Assembly: GCF_004366715.1 (NCBI RefSeq)
Contig: NZ_SOQZ01000001.1
Location: forward strand, 434,001 to 498,000
Direction of reading: 5' to 3'
DNA length: 64,000 bases
Origin: Meridianimaribacter flavus
GTDB lineage: Bacteria > Bacteroidota > Bacteroidia > Flavobacteriales > Flavobacteriaceae
Below, piece by piece: positions 8,708-17,097 of this stretch. The translations under genes were made by a program, and so were the position numbers. Each line of letters opens with the position of its first letter. Position 1 is the first letter of the stretch. A model generated the notes under the pieces. That model saw nothing but the letters and a program-made list of their open reading frames with translations. It was not told the origin of the DNA and made no database searches.

Positions 8708-10891
8708 ATGAAAAATTTATTCGCATTTTTAGCATTATTCGTGCTATCTGTCAGTGCATTTTCACAAGAAAAACAAAAAGATTCTACCGAAGTAGAAAAA
8801 CTAGACGAAGTTCTAGTAAAAGCAGTTCGTGTTGAGGCAACATCACCAATTACTCACACAAACGTAAAAAAAGAAGATCTTAAAAAGCGCAACTTAGGTC
8901 AAGACATTCCTGTGCTTTTAAATTATTTACCGTCAGTTGTTACTACAACCGATGCTGGAGCAGGAGTTGGTTACACAGGAATTAGAGTTCGTGGTATTAG
9001 TTCGCAATCCACTAACGTAACTATTAACGGAATTCCGTATAATGATGCAGAGTCATTAGGAACATTTTGGGTGAATTTAGGGGACTTTGCGTCTTCAGTT
9101 GAAAATTTACAATTGCAACGTGGAGTAGGGACCTCTACCAATGGTTCAGGAGCTTTTGGGGCTAGTATTAATGTGCTTACCGATGCAATTTCTGAAAAGC
9201 CTTATGGCGAAATTTCAAACTCATTTGGTAGTTATAATACTAGAAAACACACCTTAAAGTTTAGTACAGGTAAGTTAAATGACCATATTGAAATTGCAGG
9301 TCGTTTGTCTCAAATAAAATCTGATGGATATATAGACAGAGCAACTTCTGATTTAAAATCCTATTTTCTACAAGCAGCTTATGTAGATGCTAACACCTTA
9401 ATTAAAGCCATTACTTTTTCTGGTAAGGAAATTACCTATCAATCTTGGAATGGATTGGAAGATTTAGAAAAACTAGAAAATGATCGTACCTTCAATACAG
9501 CAGGTATGTTTACTGACGAAGATGGTAACACACGCTTCTACGATAACGAGGTTGATAATTACCAACAAGATCACTATCAACTACACTGGAACCAACGTTA
9601 CAATAACAATTGGTCAACTAACTTAGGGCTTAACTATACCTATGGTCATGGTTATTTTGAGCAGTATAAAGAAGACGAAAGCTTTTCAGATTATGATTTA
9701 GAAGAAATCACCATTGGTAGTGAAACTATCAATGAAACAGATTTGATAAGACGTAGATGGTTAGATAACGATTTTTATGTAGTTAATGCCAACGTTAATT
9801 ATAAAGACGATGCTATAAATGTTATTTCAGGGTTATCTTATAGTAATTATGATGGCGATCATTTTGGAGAAATAATTTGGGCTCAATATGCTAGTAATAG
9901 TGAAATAAGAGACCATTATTATGACGGAAATGGTAAGAAAAATGATTTTAGTGTATTTGCAAAAGCAACCTACAGATTGAATGATAAAGTTAGTTTATAT
10001 GGTGATTTACAATTACGAAATGTAGGTTATAAAACATCAGGAGAGACATCAGATAGAGTGCCATTTAATATTGATGAAAACTACAGTTTTTTTAATCCTA
10101 AAGCAGGTGTCACGTATAAGTTAAACACAGCAAGTAACCTGTATTTCTCGTATGCAAGAGCTAACAGAGAACCAAAACGTGATGATTTTGAAAACAATCC
10201 TGATGTAAAACCAGAACAGTTAAACGATTTTGAATTAGGTTGGAGATACAGTAAAGAAACCTTTAGACTTAATATCAATGGTTACTATATGCAGTATAAC
10301 GAGCAATTGGTTTTAACAGGAACTATTGATGATGTTGGTAGTCCTGTAAGAGCTAACAGTGGAGAAAGCTATAGACTAGGTTTAGAAGTTGATGCAGCTT
10401 TAGCCATAACGTCTAAGTTTTCAGTGCAGCCTAATTTTACCATTAGTTCTAATAAAAACAAAGAAACTGTTGCCTCAATTGATGGCGAGTTAGTAAATCT
10501 TGGTAAAACCAATATTTCATTTTCACCAGAGTTTATTGCAGCTAATGCTTTTGTATTTCAACCAACACCACAATTTCAAATGTCTTTTTTAAGCAAGTAT
10601 GTTGGTGAGCAGTTTATGGGAAATACTGATGCTGAGGCTTCAAAACTTGATAGCTATTTTGTTAACGATTTCAATATCATGTATGAAATTAAAACCAATT
10701 CTATTTTCAAATCTATAGTGCTAACAGGATTGGTAAACAATGTGTTTGGTAAAAAATATGAGTCTAACGGATATTATTACACCTACGATGATACTTGGTC
10801 TAATCCAGGACAAGTTGAAACAATTGAAGGTGCAGGCTTTTATCCGCAGGCAACTACTAACTTTTTAGTAGGAGCAACCTTACGATTTTAA
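8708..10891 (+). CDS. TonB-dependent outer-membrane receptor, predicted thiamine (precursor) uptake
   Basis: Outer-membrane gated barrel that imports a ligand using TonB/proton-motive energy. Seen: signal peptide ending near AFSQ, a TonB-box-like DEVLVKAVRV segment near residues 37-46, a plug domain with IRVRGISSQSTNVTINGIP near 97-115 and a C-terminal beta-signal ending in Phe (LVGATLRF). The 727-aa length fits. The TPP riboswitch directly upstream links it to vitamin B1; the substrate (thiamine, a phosphate ester or HMP) is inferred. No SusD partner is present. Confidence 0.93.
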   Translation: MKNLFAFLALFVLSVSAFSQEKQKDSTEVEKLDEVLVKAVRVEATSPITHTNVKKEDLKKRNLGQDIPVLLNYLPSVVTTTDAGAGVGYTGIRVRGISSQSTNVTINGIPYNDAESLGTFWVNLGDFASSVENLQLQRGVGTSTNGSGAFGASINVLTDAISEKPYGEISNSFGSYNTRKHTLKFSTGKLNDHIEIAGRLSQIKSDGYIDRATSDLKSYFLQAAYVDANTLIKAITFSGKEITYQSWNGLEDLEKLENDRTFNTAGMFTDEDGNTRFYDNEVDNYQQDHYQLHWNQRYNNNWSTNLGLNYTYGHGYFEQYKEDESFSDYDLEEITIGSETINETDLIRRRWLDNDFYVVNANVNYKDDAINVISGLSYSNYDGDHFGEIIWAQYASNSEIRDHYYDGNGKKNDFSVFAKATYRLNDKVSLYGDLQLRNVGYKTSGETSDRVPFNIDENYSFFNPKAGVTYKLNTASNLYFSYARANREPKRDDFENNPDVKPEQLNDFELGWRYSKETFRLNINGYYMQYNEQLVLTGTIDDVGSPVRANSGESYRLGLEVDAALAITSKFSVQPNFTISSNKNKETVASIDGELVNLGKTNISFSPEFIAANAFVFQPTPQFQMSFLSKYVGEQFMGNTDAEASKLDSYFVNDFNIMYEIKTNSIFKSIVLTGLVNNVFGKKYESNGYYYTYDDTWSNPGQVETIEGAGFYPQATTNFLVGATLRF

Positions 10892-11313
10892 TTAGTAATA
10901 CTATAGGTGTTACTTCCAGTTGGAGTAACTCTGTATTCTTTAAGACCACAAGGTAATGCTTCGTTAAGAGGCTGACCAATAAACAGGCTATATTCATTTT
11001 CATCACCACAACCACACTTAGCATTTGCACCATCAATAGTCATAATTGAGCAACTGCTAGCTGTGTGGCTAGGGTCTGCAGCATCCCATGCTCTCAGTCC
11101 TGAGCCAACATTGGTCACAATAATGCCTCCATTACCTTGGTTGGGAATATATACAGAGTTACTCGTAAACTGTAATTGACTGTATTGTGGTAGGTTAAGG
11201 TTAATACTTGCGTTAACCCCTAAATTTTGTAAAAAATTGCAGTTGTTGTTATCGTCACTTTTACTGCACGATACCAATAAAGCAAAGGTAAGTAGTGTTA
11301 AAAAATTCTTCAT
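10888..11313 (-). CDS. hypothetical lipoprotein
   Basis: 141-aa protein with a lipoprotein signal: MKNFLTLLTFALLVSCSKSDD, lipobox Cys at about residue 16. The remainder is rich in Asn, Gly and Ser, with a CSIMTIDG...CGCGDENEYS segment and several further cysteines, and no domain is recognised. Probably anchored in an envelope membrane. It converges on the receptor gene with a 4-nt overlap of stop regions; no partner gene is evident. Confidence 0.75.
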   Translation of the reverse strand: MKNFLTLLTFALLVSCSKSDDNNNCNFLQNLGVNASINLNLPQYSQLQFTSNSVYIPNQGNGGIIVTNVGSGLRAWDAADPSHTASSCSIMTIDGANAKCGCGDENEYSLFIGQPLNEALPCGLKEYRVTPTGSNTYSITN

Positions 11314-11370
11314 AGCATGAATTTATAAGCCTGCAATTTAAACAAAATAAATAGTGAAATAAATATTTTG

Positions 11371-11378
11371 TATATTTG
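11371..11378 (+). promoter_or_regulatory. -7 element for greA
   Basis: TATATTTG matches TAnnTTTG and lies about 105 nt upstream of the greA ATG, giving a leader of about 100 nt that contains two hairpins. Confidence 0.6.
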
Positions 11379-11384
11379 TGTCAT

Positions 11385-11436
11385 AATCTCGTGTGAGCGA
11401 GATTTTTTGCGTTAGTCCCGAGCATAAGCATCGGGA
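11385..11436 (+). promoter_or_regulatory. greA leader with two tandem hairpins, first terminator-like
   Basis: Hairpin 1 pairs AATCTCG (11385-11391) with CGAGATT (11398-11404) and is followed by further T residues, resembling an intrinsic terminator at the very start of the transcript. Hairpin 2 pairs TCCCGA (11416-11421) with TCGGGA (11431-11436). Both lie between the promoter and greA, so premature termination could regulate greA. This is inference from structure. Confidence 0.5.
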
Positions 11437-11484
11437 TATTTTGAATAAAGTCGCAAAGCTAATTATAAAGTAAACGATGAAGTT

Positions 11485-11958
11485 ATGAGTAAAGTATCTT
11501 ATTATACTGCTGAGGGATTAAAAAAATTAAGAGAAGAGTTAAACCAACTTAAAGATATAGAACGTCCTAAAGCGTCACAAGCAATTGCCGAAGCTAGAGA
11601 TAAAGGTGATTTGAGTGAGAATGCTGAATACGATGCAGCTAAAGAAGCTCAAGGTATGCTAGAGATGAAAATTTCTAAGTTAGAAGAAACTTTGGCTAAC
11701 GCAAGACTTATTGATGAGTCGCAATTAGACACATCAAAAGTATTGGTATTGTCTAAAGTGAAAATTAAAAACCAAACCAATGGTATGGAAATGACTTATA
11801 CTTTGGTTGCTGATGGTGAAGCTAATTTAGCGCAAGGAAAAATTTCAGTTAACTCTCCAATAGGTAAAGGATTATTAGGGAAATCTGTAGGAGATGTTGC
11901 CGATATACAAGTACCTAATGGTATAATGAAATTTGATATTTTAGAGATAAGCCGATAA
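11485..11958 (+). CDS. greA: transcription elongation factor GreA
   Basis: Rescues backtracked RNA polymerase by stimulating transcript cleavage through the secondary channel. 157 aa with the usual architecture: N-terminal coiled coil carrying the acidic tip GDLSENAEYDAA (about residues 41-52) and a C-terminal FKBP-like globular domain with SPIGKGLLGKSVGD. It follows a hairpin-rich leader and is closed by a terminator at 11984-12011. Confidence 0.97.
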   Translation: MSKVSYYTAEGLKKLREELNQLKDIERPKASQAIAEARDKGDLSENAEYDAAKEAQGMLEMKISKLEETLANARLIDESQLDTSKVLVLSKVKIKNQTNGMEMTYTLVADGEANLAQGKISVNSPIGKGLLGKSVGDVADIQVPNGIMKFDILEISR

Positions 11959-11983
11959 GCTTTCACGACATAATAATATGCTA

Positions 11984-12011
11984 AAAGATTCCACATACGT
12001 TGGAATCTTTT
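11984..12011 (+). terminator. intrinsic terminator after greA
   Basis: AAAGATTCCA (11984-11993) pairs with TGGAATCTTT (12001-12010), with a 7-nt loop and T residues following. Confidence 0.8.
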
Positions 12012-12057
12012 TATATTTACAAATAGTGCAATAACTAAGTAACCTAAAACCTAAAAA

Positions 12058-12447
12058 ATGGCATCCATATTCACAAAAATTGTAAATGGTGAAATACCTT
12101 GTTATAAAGTAGCCGAAACTAAAGATTATTTGGCGTTTTTGGATGTTAACCCAAATGCGATAGGACACACGCTTTGTATTCCAAAAATTGAAGTAGATAA
12201 ATTATTTGATCTTGACGAAGCGACCTATATAGGTTTAATGGAGTTTTCTAGAAGCGTTGCTATTGCGCTAGAAAAAGCAGTACCTTGTAAACGTGTAGGT
12301 GTTTCAGTTATTGGGCTAGAAGTTCCTCATGTACATGTACATCTTATTCCATTAAACTCAATGGAAGATGCTCGTTTTATTTCAAAAGTTGCCATGGATA
12401 AAGAAGCGTTTGAAGCTACAGCAAAACGTATTGCTTCGTTTATGTAA
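12058..12447 (+). CDS. HIT family protein
   Basis: 129-aa histidine-triad nucleotide-binding protein, a cytosolic hydrolase of AMP-conjugates (Hint-like). The triad motif HVHVHLIPL is near residues 91-99 and the N-terminal IFTKIVNGEIPCYKV is typical of the HIT fold. It sits directly after greA, an arrangement I recall from other flavobacteria, but has its own short leader after the greA terminator. The physiological substrate is not known. Confidence 0.93.
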   Translation: MASIFTKIVNGEIPCYKVAETKDYLAFLDVNPNAIGHTLCIPKIEVDKLFDLDEATYIGLMEFSRSVAIALEKAVPCKRVGVSVIGLEVPHVHVHLIPLNSMEDARFISKVAMDKEAFEATAKRIASFM

Positions 12448-12448
12448 A

Positions 12449-12799
12449 CTACCCAAAAACTCCCATAGCAAATAGGACAACTCCTGCTATGATAAGCAAA
12501 TCTAAAACAATAAGTACCCAAGCTAAGGTTTTTAGCTTTAAAGATTTTGGTTTAGGCTTAGCAGCGCGTTTTTGGTAAGCAACTACTTGTTCAATTTCAT
12601 CAGTCCAACGTACTGGGAAAATATCAGTATCACAGGTAGAGCAAGACATAGATTGTGTGGTTTCTTCGGTAATGGCTTTGTAAAAAGCGTTTTCAACAAA
12701 CTGTTGCTTAAAGGTGAGTTGCAATCCATTGTTGGAGTAGCACTCAGGACAATTGTTGTTAAGTTTAACTTCTTTTAGTGTAAAAAACTTTTTAGCCAT
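12449..12799 (-). CDS. small zinc-ribbon membrane protein, unknown function
   Basis: 116-aa protein with two cysteine pairs, CPEC near residues 18-21 and CSTC near 53-56, consistent with a zinc ribbon, followed by a Lys/Pro-rich linker and one C-terminal transmembrane helix (AWVLIVLDLLIIAGVVLFAMG). The N-terminal zinc part would face the cytosol. It converges on the HIT gene and lies 12 nt upstream of the histidine kinase stop, so it may be in one unit reading away from it. No family name is assigned. Confidence 0.75.
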   Translation of the reverse strand: MAKKFFTLKEVKLNNNCPECYSNNGLQLTFKQQFVENAFYKAITEETTQSMSCSTCDTDIFPVRWTDEIEQVVAYQKRAAKPKPKSLKLKTLAWVLIVLDLLIIAGVVLFAMGVFG

Positions 12800-12811
12800 A
12801 CTTCAAATGTA

Positions 12812-13966
12812 CTAAACTAATTTTAAACTGATTAACATTGTGGTGCCTTTGCCAATTTCGGACTGTAAGACTTTTATCTTGCCTTTGTGGTAATCTTCAA
12901 TAATACGTTTGGATAATGAAAGTCCTAATCCCCAACCACGCTTTTTACTGGTAAAACCAGGTTCAAAAATTTTATTGAATTGGTGTTTTGGAATTCCTTT
13001 TCCTGAGTCGCTAATAGTTACTTTTACATATTTACCATCTTCAACTATTGCTATTTTAAGCTCGCCTTTACCTTTCATAGCGTCAATAGCATTTTTCACA
13101 AGGTTTTCAATAGTCCAACTGTAAAGTTGAGCGTTGAGGTTTACAAAAATATTAGCATCAGGAGTAGTGATTTCAAAATCTATAAGTTTGGAAGAACGTG
13201 CTTTTAAATAATCGTAAGAGTCTAGTGTTTCCTGTACAATATCAGTTTTTTTAAGTGTTGGTACAGATCCAATTTTACTAAAGCGTTCAGTAATGGTTTG
13301 AAGCCTATTAACGTCTTTTTCAATTTCTTTTATATAATCTGGATTTACGTTTTCAGAACGTAAAATTTCAGTCCAACCAACCAATGAAGACAACGGTGTC
13401 CCAATTTGATGTGCTGTTTCTTTTGCCATTCCTGTCCAGAGTTTATTTTGTTCAGCATTTTTAGCACTTCGGTAAAAAAAGTAGGCCACAGCTATAAACA
13501 GGAAAATAATAAGCAACAATGCCATTGGGTAATACTTCAACTTATTCAATAGAGGAGAGTTGCCATAGTATAGAGTAGAAAAAATCTTGTCTTTGTATTT
13601 TATTTCAATAGGTTGGTTTTCTTTTTTAAACTGTTCAATTAACTTTTTAGCATATTCAGGATCTTGAATTTTCTCTTCATCAATATTGTTACTGCTGGTT
13701 ACATTTCCTTTTGCATCCAATAAAATCATTGGAGTAGAGGAGTTGCTTCTTAAAATCTCTAAAGGTAATTCACCTATGTCACCATCAAGGTCTGTGGTTT
13801 TGGTAACTTCTTTTTGAGCAAACGACCAATTTTGCATTTTTATTCGCTCTTCTTGTTTAAAATTTTGAAAGAAAATATAGGTATTCCAAAGTATTAACGA
13901 GATAATAATAAAAGAAACTATAATAATGGTCCAGCGTAGAATGTTCTTGTTTGCGGTAAGTGTCAT
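12812..13966 (-). CDS. membrane sensor histidine kinase (orphan)
   Basis: 384 aa. Two transmembrane helices (about residues 11-32 and 146-166) flank a periplasmic sensor region of about 110 residues. A short linker leads to the H-box AHQIGTPLSSL near residue 186, then N-box ENLVKNAIDAM, G1 box DSGKGIP and G2 box GWGLGLSLSK. All catalytic boxes are intact. No response regulator is adjacent. It is divergent from the flavin reductase-like gene. Signal and partner are unknown. Confidence 0.92.
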   Translation of the reverse strand: MTLTANKNILRWTIIIVSFIIISLILWNTYIFFQNFKQEERIKMQNWSFAQKEVTKTTDLDGDIGELPLEILRSNSSTPMILLDAKGNVTSSNNIDEEKIQDPEYAKKLIEQFKKENQPIEIKYKDKIFSTLYYGNSPLLNKLKYYPMALLLIIFLFIAVAYFFYRSAKNAEQNKLWTGMAKETAHQIGTPLSSLVGWTEILRSENVNPDYIKEIEKDVNRLQTITERFSKIGSVPTLKKTDIVQETLDSYDYLKARSSKLIDFEITTPDANIFVNLNAQLYSWTIENLVKNAIDAMKGKGELKIAIVEDGKYVKVTISDSGKGIPKHQFNKIFEPGFTSKKRGWGLGLSLSKRIIEDYHKGKIKVLQSEIGKGTTMLISLKLV

Positions 13967-14062
13967 TATAAAATGTTTACAATAATTAAATATAATGCAA
14001 ATCTGTTAATAATATTGTACAGCAACTACTTCAAATCATTTTTATAACAGTACTAATATGGT

Positions 14063-14070
14063 TACATTTG
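14063..14070 (+). promoter_or_regulatory. -7 element for the flavin reductase-like gene
   Basis: TACATTTG matches TAnnTTTG. It overlaps an upstream in-frame TTG at 14068, which argues that translation starts at the ATG at 14089. Confidence 0.55.
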
Positions 14071-14088
14071 TGCAAAATCAATGGTGTA

Positions 14089-14958
14089 ATGATATCTTTT
14101 GAGCCAAAAGACCTTTCAACAGGAAAACTTCATAGTTATTTATCAAGTGCTGTAGCGCCTAGACCTATTGCATTTGCAAGTACTATAGACAAAGATGGTA
14201 ACCCAAACTTGTCACCTTTTAGTTTCTTTAATGTGTTTAGTGCTAATCCGCCAATTATGATATTTTCTCCTGCACGACGTGTAAGAGATAATACAGTAAA
14301 ACACACTTTAGAAAATGTTGAAGCTATAAAAGAAGTGGTCATTAATGTGGTGAATTATGATATGGTACATCAAGCATCATTAAGTAGTACCGAATACGCT
14401 AAAGGTATTAACGAGTTTGATAAAGCAGGTTTAACCATGTTAGCATCTGATGTGGTAAAACCTTTTAGAGTAGCCGAATCACCTATTCAATTTGAGTGTA
14501 AGGTAAACGATGTTATTAAACTAGGAACCGAAGGAGGAGCAGGTAATTTGGTGATATGCGAGGTGGTTAAATTCCATATTACGGAAGAAGTATTGGACGA
14601 CAATCAAGTTATAGACCAAGAAAAACTAGACTTAGTTGCTAGAGCAGGCGGAAGCTATTACAATAGAGCTAAAAAAGGATTTTTTGAAATTCCTAAACCA
14701 CTCTCAACACTAGGTATAGGTGTCGATGCAATGCCTGAAGAAGTTAAAAACAGTATGGTGTTGACAGGAAATGATTTGGGTATGTTGGGTAATGTAGAAG
14801 AGTTACCAAACCAAAAGGAGATTGATGCGTTTATAACCACTGTAAGCGAGCATTATCCAAATATTAAAAACATGTCTCACCACCAAAAGCATAGTATAGC
14901 GCGAAACTATTTAAGTTATGGCGATGTAAGTAGTGCGTGGAAGTTATTATTATCATAA
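14089..14958 (+). CDS. flavin reductase-like FMN-binding split-barrel protein
   Basis: 289 aa. The N-terminal two thirds match the flavoprotein oxidoreductase split-barrel family (YSYLSSAVAPRP-like segment near residue 18, with RPIAFASTIDKDGNPNLSPFSFFN near 29-52), which bind FMN and may reduce flavin with NAD(P)H. A roughly 90-residue C-terminal extension (after about residue 200) lacks an assignable domain. The start at 14089 is preferred because the upstream TTG overlaps the promoter. Substrate is unknown. The next gene follows after 16 nt and may be co-transcribed. Confidence 0.85.
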   Translation: MISFEPKDLSTGKLHSYLSSAVAPRPIAFASTIDKDGNPNLSPFSFFNVFSANPPIMIFSPARRVRDNTVKHTLENVEAIKEVVINVVNYDMVHQASLSSTEYAKGINEFDKAGLTMLASDVVKPFRVAESPIQFECKVNDVIKLGTEGGAGNLVICEVVKFHITEEVLDDNQVIDQEKLDLVARAGGSYYNRAKKGFFEIPKPLSTLGIGVDAMPEEVKNSMVLTGNDLGMLGNVEELPNQKEIDAFITTVSEHYPNIKNMSHHQKHSIARNYLSYGDVSSAWKLLLS

Positions 14959-14974
14959 GTAAATTAAATATTAG

Positions 14975-15349
14975 ATGGAAATACAAGGAAAAGTAAAAAT
15001 GATTGGAGAAACCCAAACTTTTGGAAGTAATGGGTTTAGAAAAAGAGAAATTGTTGTAACTACTGAGGAACAATACCCTCAGCATATAATGGTAGAATTT
15101 ATTCAAGATAAAACCGATTTGTTAAATAACTATCAAGTAGGTCAACCAGTAAAAATAAGCATCAATTTAAGAGGAAGAGAATGGGTTAATCCACAAGGTG
15201 AAACCAAGTATTTCAATTCTATACAAGGATGGAGAATTGAAAACTTACAACAAGAAGCCTCTAGTGATATGCCACCAGTACCACCAGCAGAAGCATTTGA
15301 GCCTGCTGGCGATTTAAATGAAGATGACCATGACGATTTGCCATTTTAA
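14975..15349 (+). CDS. DUF3127 (OB-fold-like) protein
   Basis: 124-aa soluble protein of the DUF3127 family, seen in Bacteroidota. N-terminal MEIQGKVKMIGETQTFGSNG and the central KISINLRGREW are family-typical; the C-terminus is acidic (DLNEDDHDDLPF), much like the tail of single-stranded DNA-binding proteins. That resemblance suggests nucleic-acid binding with an acidic partner-docking tail, but this is inference. It follows the flavin reductase-like gene by 16 nt and ends before a strong terminator. Confidence 0.8.
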   Translation: MEIQGKVKMIGETQTFGSNGFRKREIVVTTEEQYPQHIMVEFIQDKTDLLNNYQVGQPVKISINLRGREWVNPQGETKYFNSIQGWRIENLQQEASSDMPPVPPAEAFEPAGDLNEDDHDDLPF

Positions 15350-15374
15350 TTGGCAACCAAAATAAGTGTTAATG

Positions 15375-15410
15375 AAAATCCCAATGTAAACCCATTGGGA
15401 TTTTTTATTT
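15375..15410 (+). terminator. intrinsic terminator after DUF3127 gene
   Basis: Stem of 12 bp: AAAATCCCAATG (15375-15386) with CATTGGGATTTT (15393-15404), a 6-nt loop and a T-rich tail. Confidence 0.85.
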
Positions 15411-15437
15411 TTAGAACCTGTCACTTTGATAAAATTC

Positions 15438-15490
15438 TGTCAATTCGAGTGAATTTTACGATTGAAATGAGTAAAATTTGTATCGAGAAT
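15438..15490 (+). repeat. palindromic repeat, copy E (constant arms, inner stem AATTTTAC/GTAAAATT)
   Basis: Arms GTCAATTCGAG and TGTATCGAGAA resemble the other copies at 15535, 17739 and 25823. The interior is a different perfect 8-bp stem (15452-15459 with 15471-15478). Confidence 0.65.
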
Positions 15491-15534
15491 AGGAGTTTTA
15501 GACATCGAAAACAAGAAAACTTTGGCTTGCGTGT

Positions 15535-15582
15535 ACTTCTCGATACATACCGACTTAATCTGTCGGTATACTCGAAGAGACA
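15535..15582 (-). repeat. palindromic repeat, copy A (inner stem TACCGAC/GTCGGTA)
   Basis: Inverted relative to copy E 45 nt upstream. Its reverse complement matches copy B at 17739 in both arms (TTCGAGTAT and GTATGTATCGAGAA) and nearly all of the inner stem. Confidence 0.75.
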
Positions 15583-15599
15583 TTTTTAGATAGATTAAA

Positions 15600-15792
15600 A
15601 AAAAGCCCTGAATTACTTCAGGACTTTATAATGTGGTTTTAGGTTTGACCTTTACAAACAAACTCAAAAAAAAGCAATGATGAACAAAATTTAATTAGTA
15701 AAGGTCTACTCAAATATGGCTAAAAATGTTTGTTTTTCAAAGTGTTAAGCCATATTTAACAGTAAAAAATCAACGAAAACGTTTTAGTAATA
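15600..15792. other. intergenic region with three inverted repeats upstream of aat
   Basis: No gene is seen. It contains a terminator-like hairpin at 15603-15625 (stem AGCCCTGAA/TTCAGGACT, one mismatch, T-tract on the minus strand), a 9-bp inverted repeat GACCTTTAC/GTAAAGGTC (15647-15655 with 15698-15706) and a 10-bp inverted repeat AAATATGGCT/AGCCATATTT (15712-15721 with 15748-15757). A TAGGTTTG element at 15640-15647 could start a plus-strand aat leader; alternatively the block is a minus-strand RNA ending at the first hairpin. Confidence 0.5.
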
Positions 15793-16416
15793 ATGCACAT
15801 TTTAAATAACGACATAGCGTTTCCTGAAATAACCTCGGCTTCACCTGAAGGCGTTTTAGCCATTGGAGGCGATTTGTCTGTTGAACGCTTATTGTTGGCC
15901 TATAAATCTGGGATATTCCCTTGGTTTAGCGAAGACGAACCTATTATTTGGTGGTCTCCAGACCCAAGATTTGTGCTCTTTCCTGAAAAGCTTAAAGTTT
16001 CAAAAAGCATGAAGCAAGTATTGCGAAACACTGATTTTGTTATAACCGTAAACCAAGCATTTACACAAGTAATTACAGAGTGTGCTAAGGCAAAACGCGA
16101 CGGACAAGATGGAACTTGGATTACCCAAACCATGATTGACGCTTATACCAAATTACATCAATTAGGTTATGCTAAATCTGTTGAGGTCTGGTTACACAAT
16201 GAGTTGGTTGGTGGTTTGTATGGTGTAGATGTTGGTAATGGTGTGTTTTGTGGTGAAAGTATGTTTGCCAAAGTAAGTAACGCGAGTAAAGCTGGTTTTA
16301 TAACCTTTATACAAAACACCAATTACAAGCTTATAGATTGCCAAGTCTATACCAATCATTTAGAGCGTTTAGGTGCTGAAGACATGGATAGAGAGGTGTT
16401 TTTAGGGTTTTTGTGA
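15793..16416 (+). CDS. aat: leucyl/phenylalanyl-tRNA--protein transferase
   Basis: Adds Leu or Phe from aminoacyl-tRNA to proteins with N-terminal Arg or Lys, marking them for ClpS/ClpAP degradation (bacterial N-degron pathway). Family motifs: SPEGVLAIGGDLS near residues 16-28, SGIFPWFS near 37-44, PIIWWSPDPRFVLFPE near 48-63, and GGLYGV...GVFCGESMF near 139-157. 207 aa is slightly shorter than the E. coli enzyme but complete. It sits alone, with a structured leader. Confidence 0.96.
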   Translation: MHILNNDIAFPEITSASPEGVLAIGGDLSVERLLLAYKSGIFPWFSEDEPIIWWSPDPRFVLFPEKLKVSKSMKQVLRNTDFVITVNQAFTQVITECAKAKRDGQDGTWITQTMIDAYTKLHQLGYAKSVEVWLHNELVGGLYGVDVGNGVFCGESMFAKVSNASKAGFITFIQNTNYKLIDCQVYTNHLERLGAEDMDREVFLGFL

Positions 16417-16427
16417 AAATCATTCAA

Positions 16428-16994
16428 CTAAACCTCATCATATCTAAAACAACCCACTTCATGGTCGTTTACCATACCTGTGGTTTGCATATGCGCATAA
16501 ATAACGGTTGAGCCCACAAACTTAAAGCCTCGCTTTTTCAAATCTTTGCTAATGGCATCACTTAACGCAGTAGTTGCAGGAGCATCCTTGTAGTTTTTAA
16601 GCGTGTTTTTTATAGGTTTACCATCAACAAATCCCCAAATATATTTTGAAAAACTTCCAAACTCTTGCTGCACGTTCATAAACGCTTTGGCATTGGTGAC
16701 GGTTGCGTTTACCTTTAGTTTGTTACGGATAATACCAGCATCTTGTAGTAAACTATCAATCTTAGCTTGTTTATAGTTAGCAATGGTTTTATAGTCAAAA
16801 TTATCAAAGGCTTTTCTAAAGTTTTCGCGTTTGCGTAAAACGGTTATCCAACTCAATCCTGCCTGAAAGGTTTCTAATATTAAAAACTCAAAAAGTGTGT
16901 CGTCGTCATAAACAGGGACTCCCCATTCTTGGTCGTGATAAGCTTCGTAAAGGTCGTCTCCAACACACCAACCGCACCTGTGTTTTGATTGCAT
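16428..16994 (-). CDS. tag: DNA-3-methyladenine glycosylase I
   Basis: Base-excision repair enzyme that removes 3-methyladenine from alkylated DNA. Seen: the N-terminal zinc-binding start HRCGWCVGDDLY with the conserved YHDQEWGVP near residues 19-27, LETFQAGLSW near 41-50, and the C-terminal GFKFVGST plus HEVGCFRY that supplies the remaining zinc ligands. 188 aa is normal. It converges on aat. Confidence 0.96.
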   Translation of the reverse strand: MQSKHRCGWCVGDDLYEAYHDQEWGVPVYDDDTLFEFLILETFQAGLSWITVLRKRENFRKAFDNFDYKTIANYKQAKIDSLLQDAGIIRNKLKVNATVTNAKAFMNVQQEFGSFSKYIWGFVDGKPIKNTLKNYKDAPATTALSDAISKDLKKRGFKFVGSTVIYAHMQTTGMVNDHEVGCFRYDEV

Positions 16995-17070
16995 AACTTA
17001 GTTGTAAGTTTTTTATTATAAATTAGACTTATTCATGACATTAGTCATAAAACAAGAGTGTACAAGATAC

Positions 17071-17078
17071 TATTTTTG
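17071..17078 (+). promoter_or_regulatory. -7 element for the thioredoxin-like gene
   Basis: TATTTTTG matches TAnnTTTG; it supports the ATG at 17098 as the translation start because earlier in-frame starts would lie upstream of the transcript. Confidence 0.5.
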
Positions 17079-17097
17079 CTTTATCAAACATACAATT

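Noticed and set aside
14068-14088. TTG start for the flavin reductase-like protein
   Set aside because: It overlaps the -7 promoter element, so it would lie upstream of the transcript start; the ATG at 14089 is used.
15350-15589. Plus-strand open frame of 79 codons after the DUF3127 gene
   Set aside because: It covers a terminator and both palindromic repeats; no start signal and no protein-like composition.
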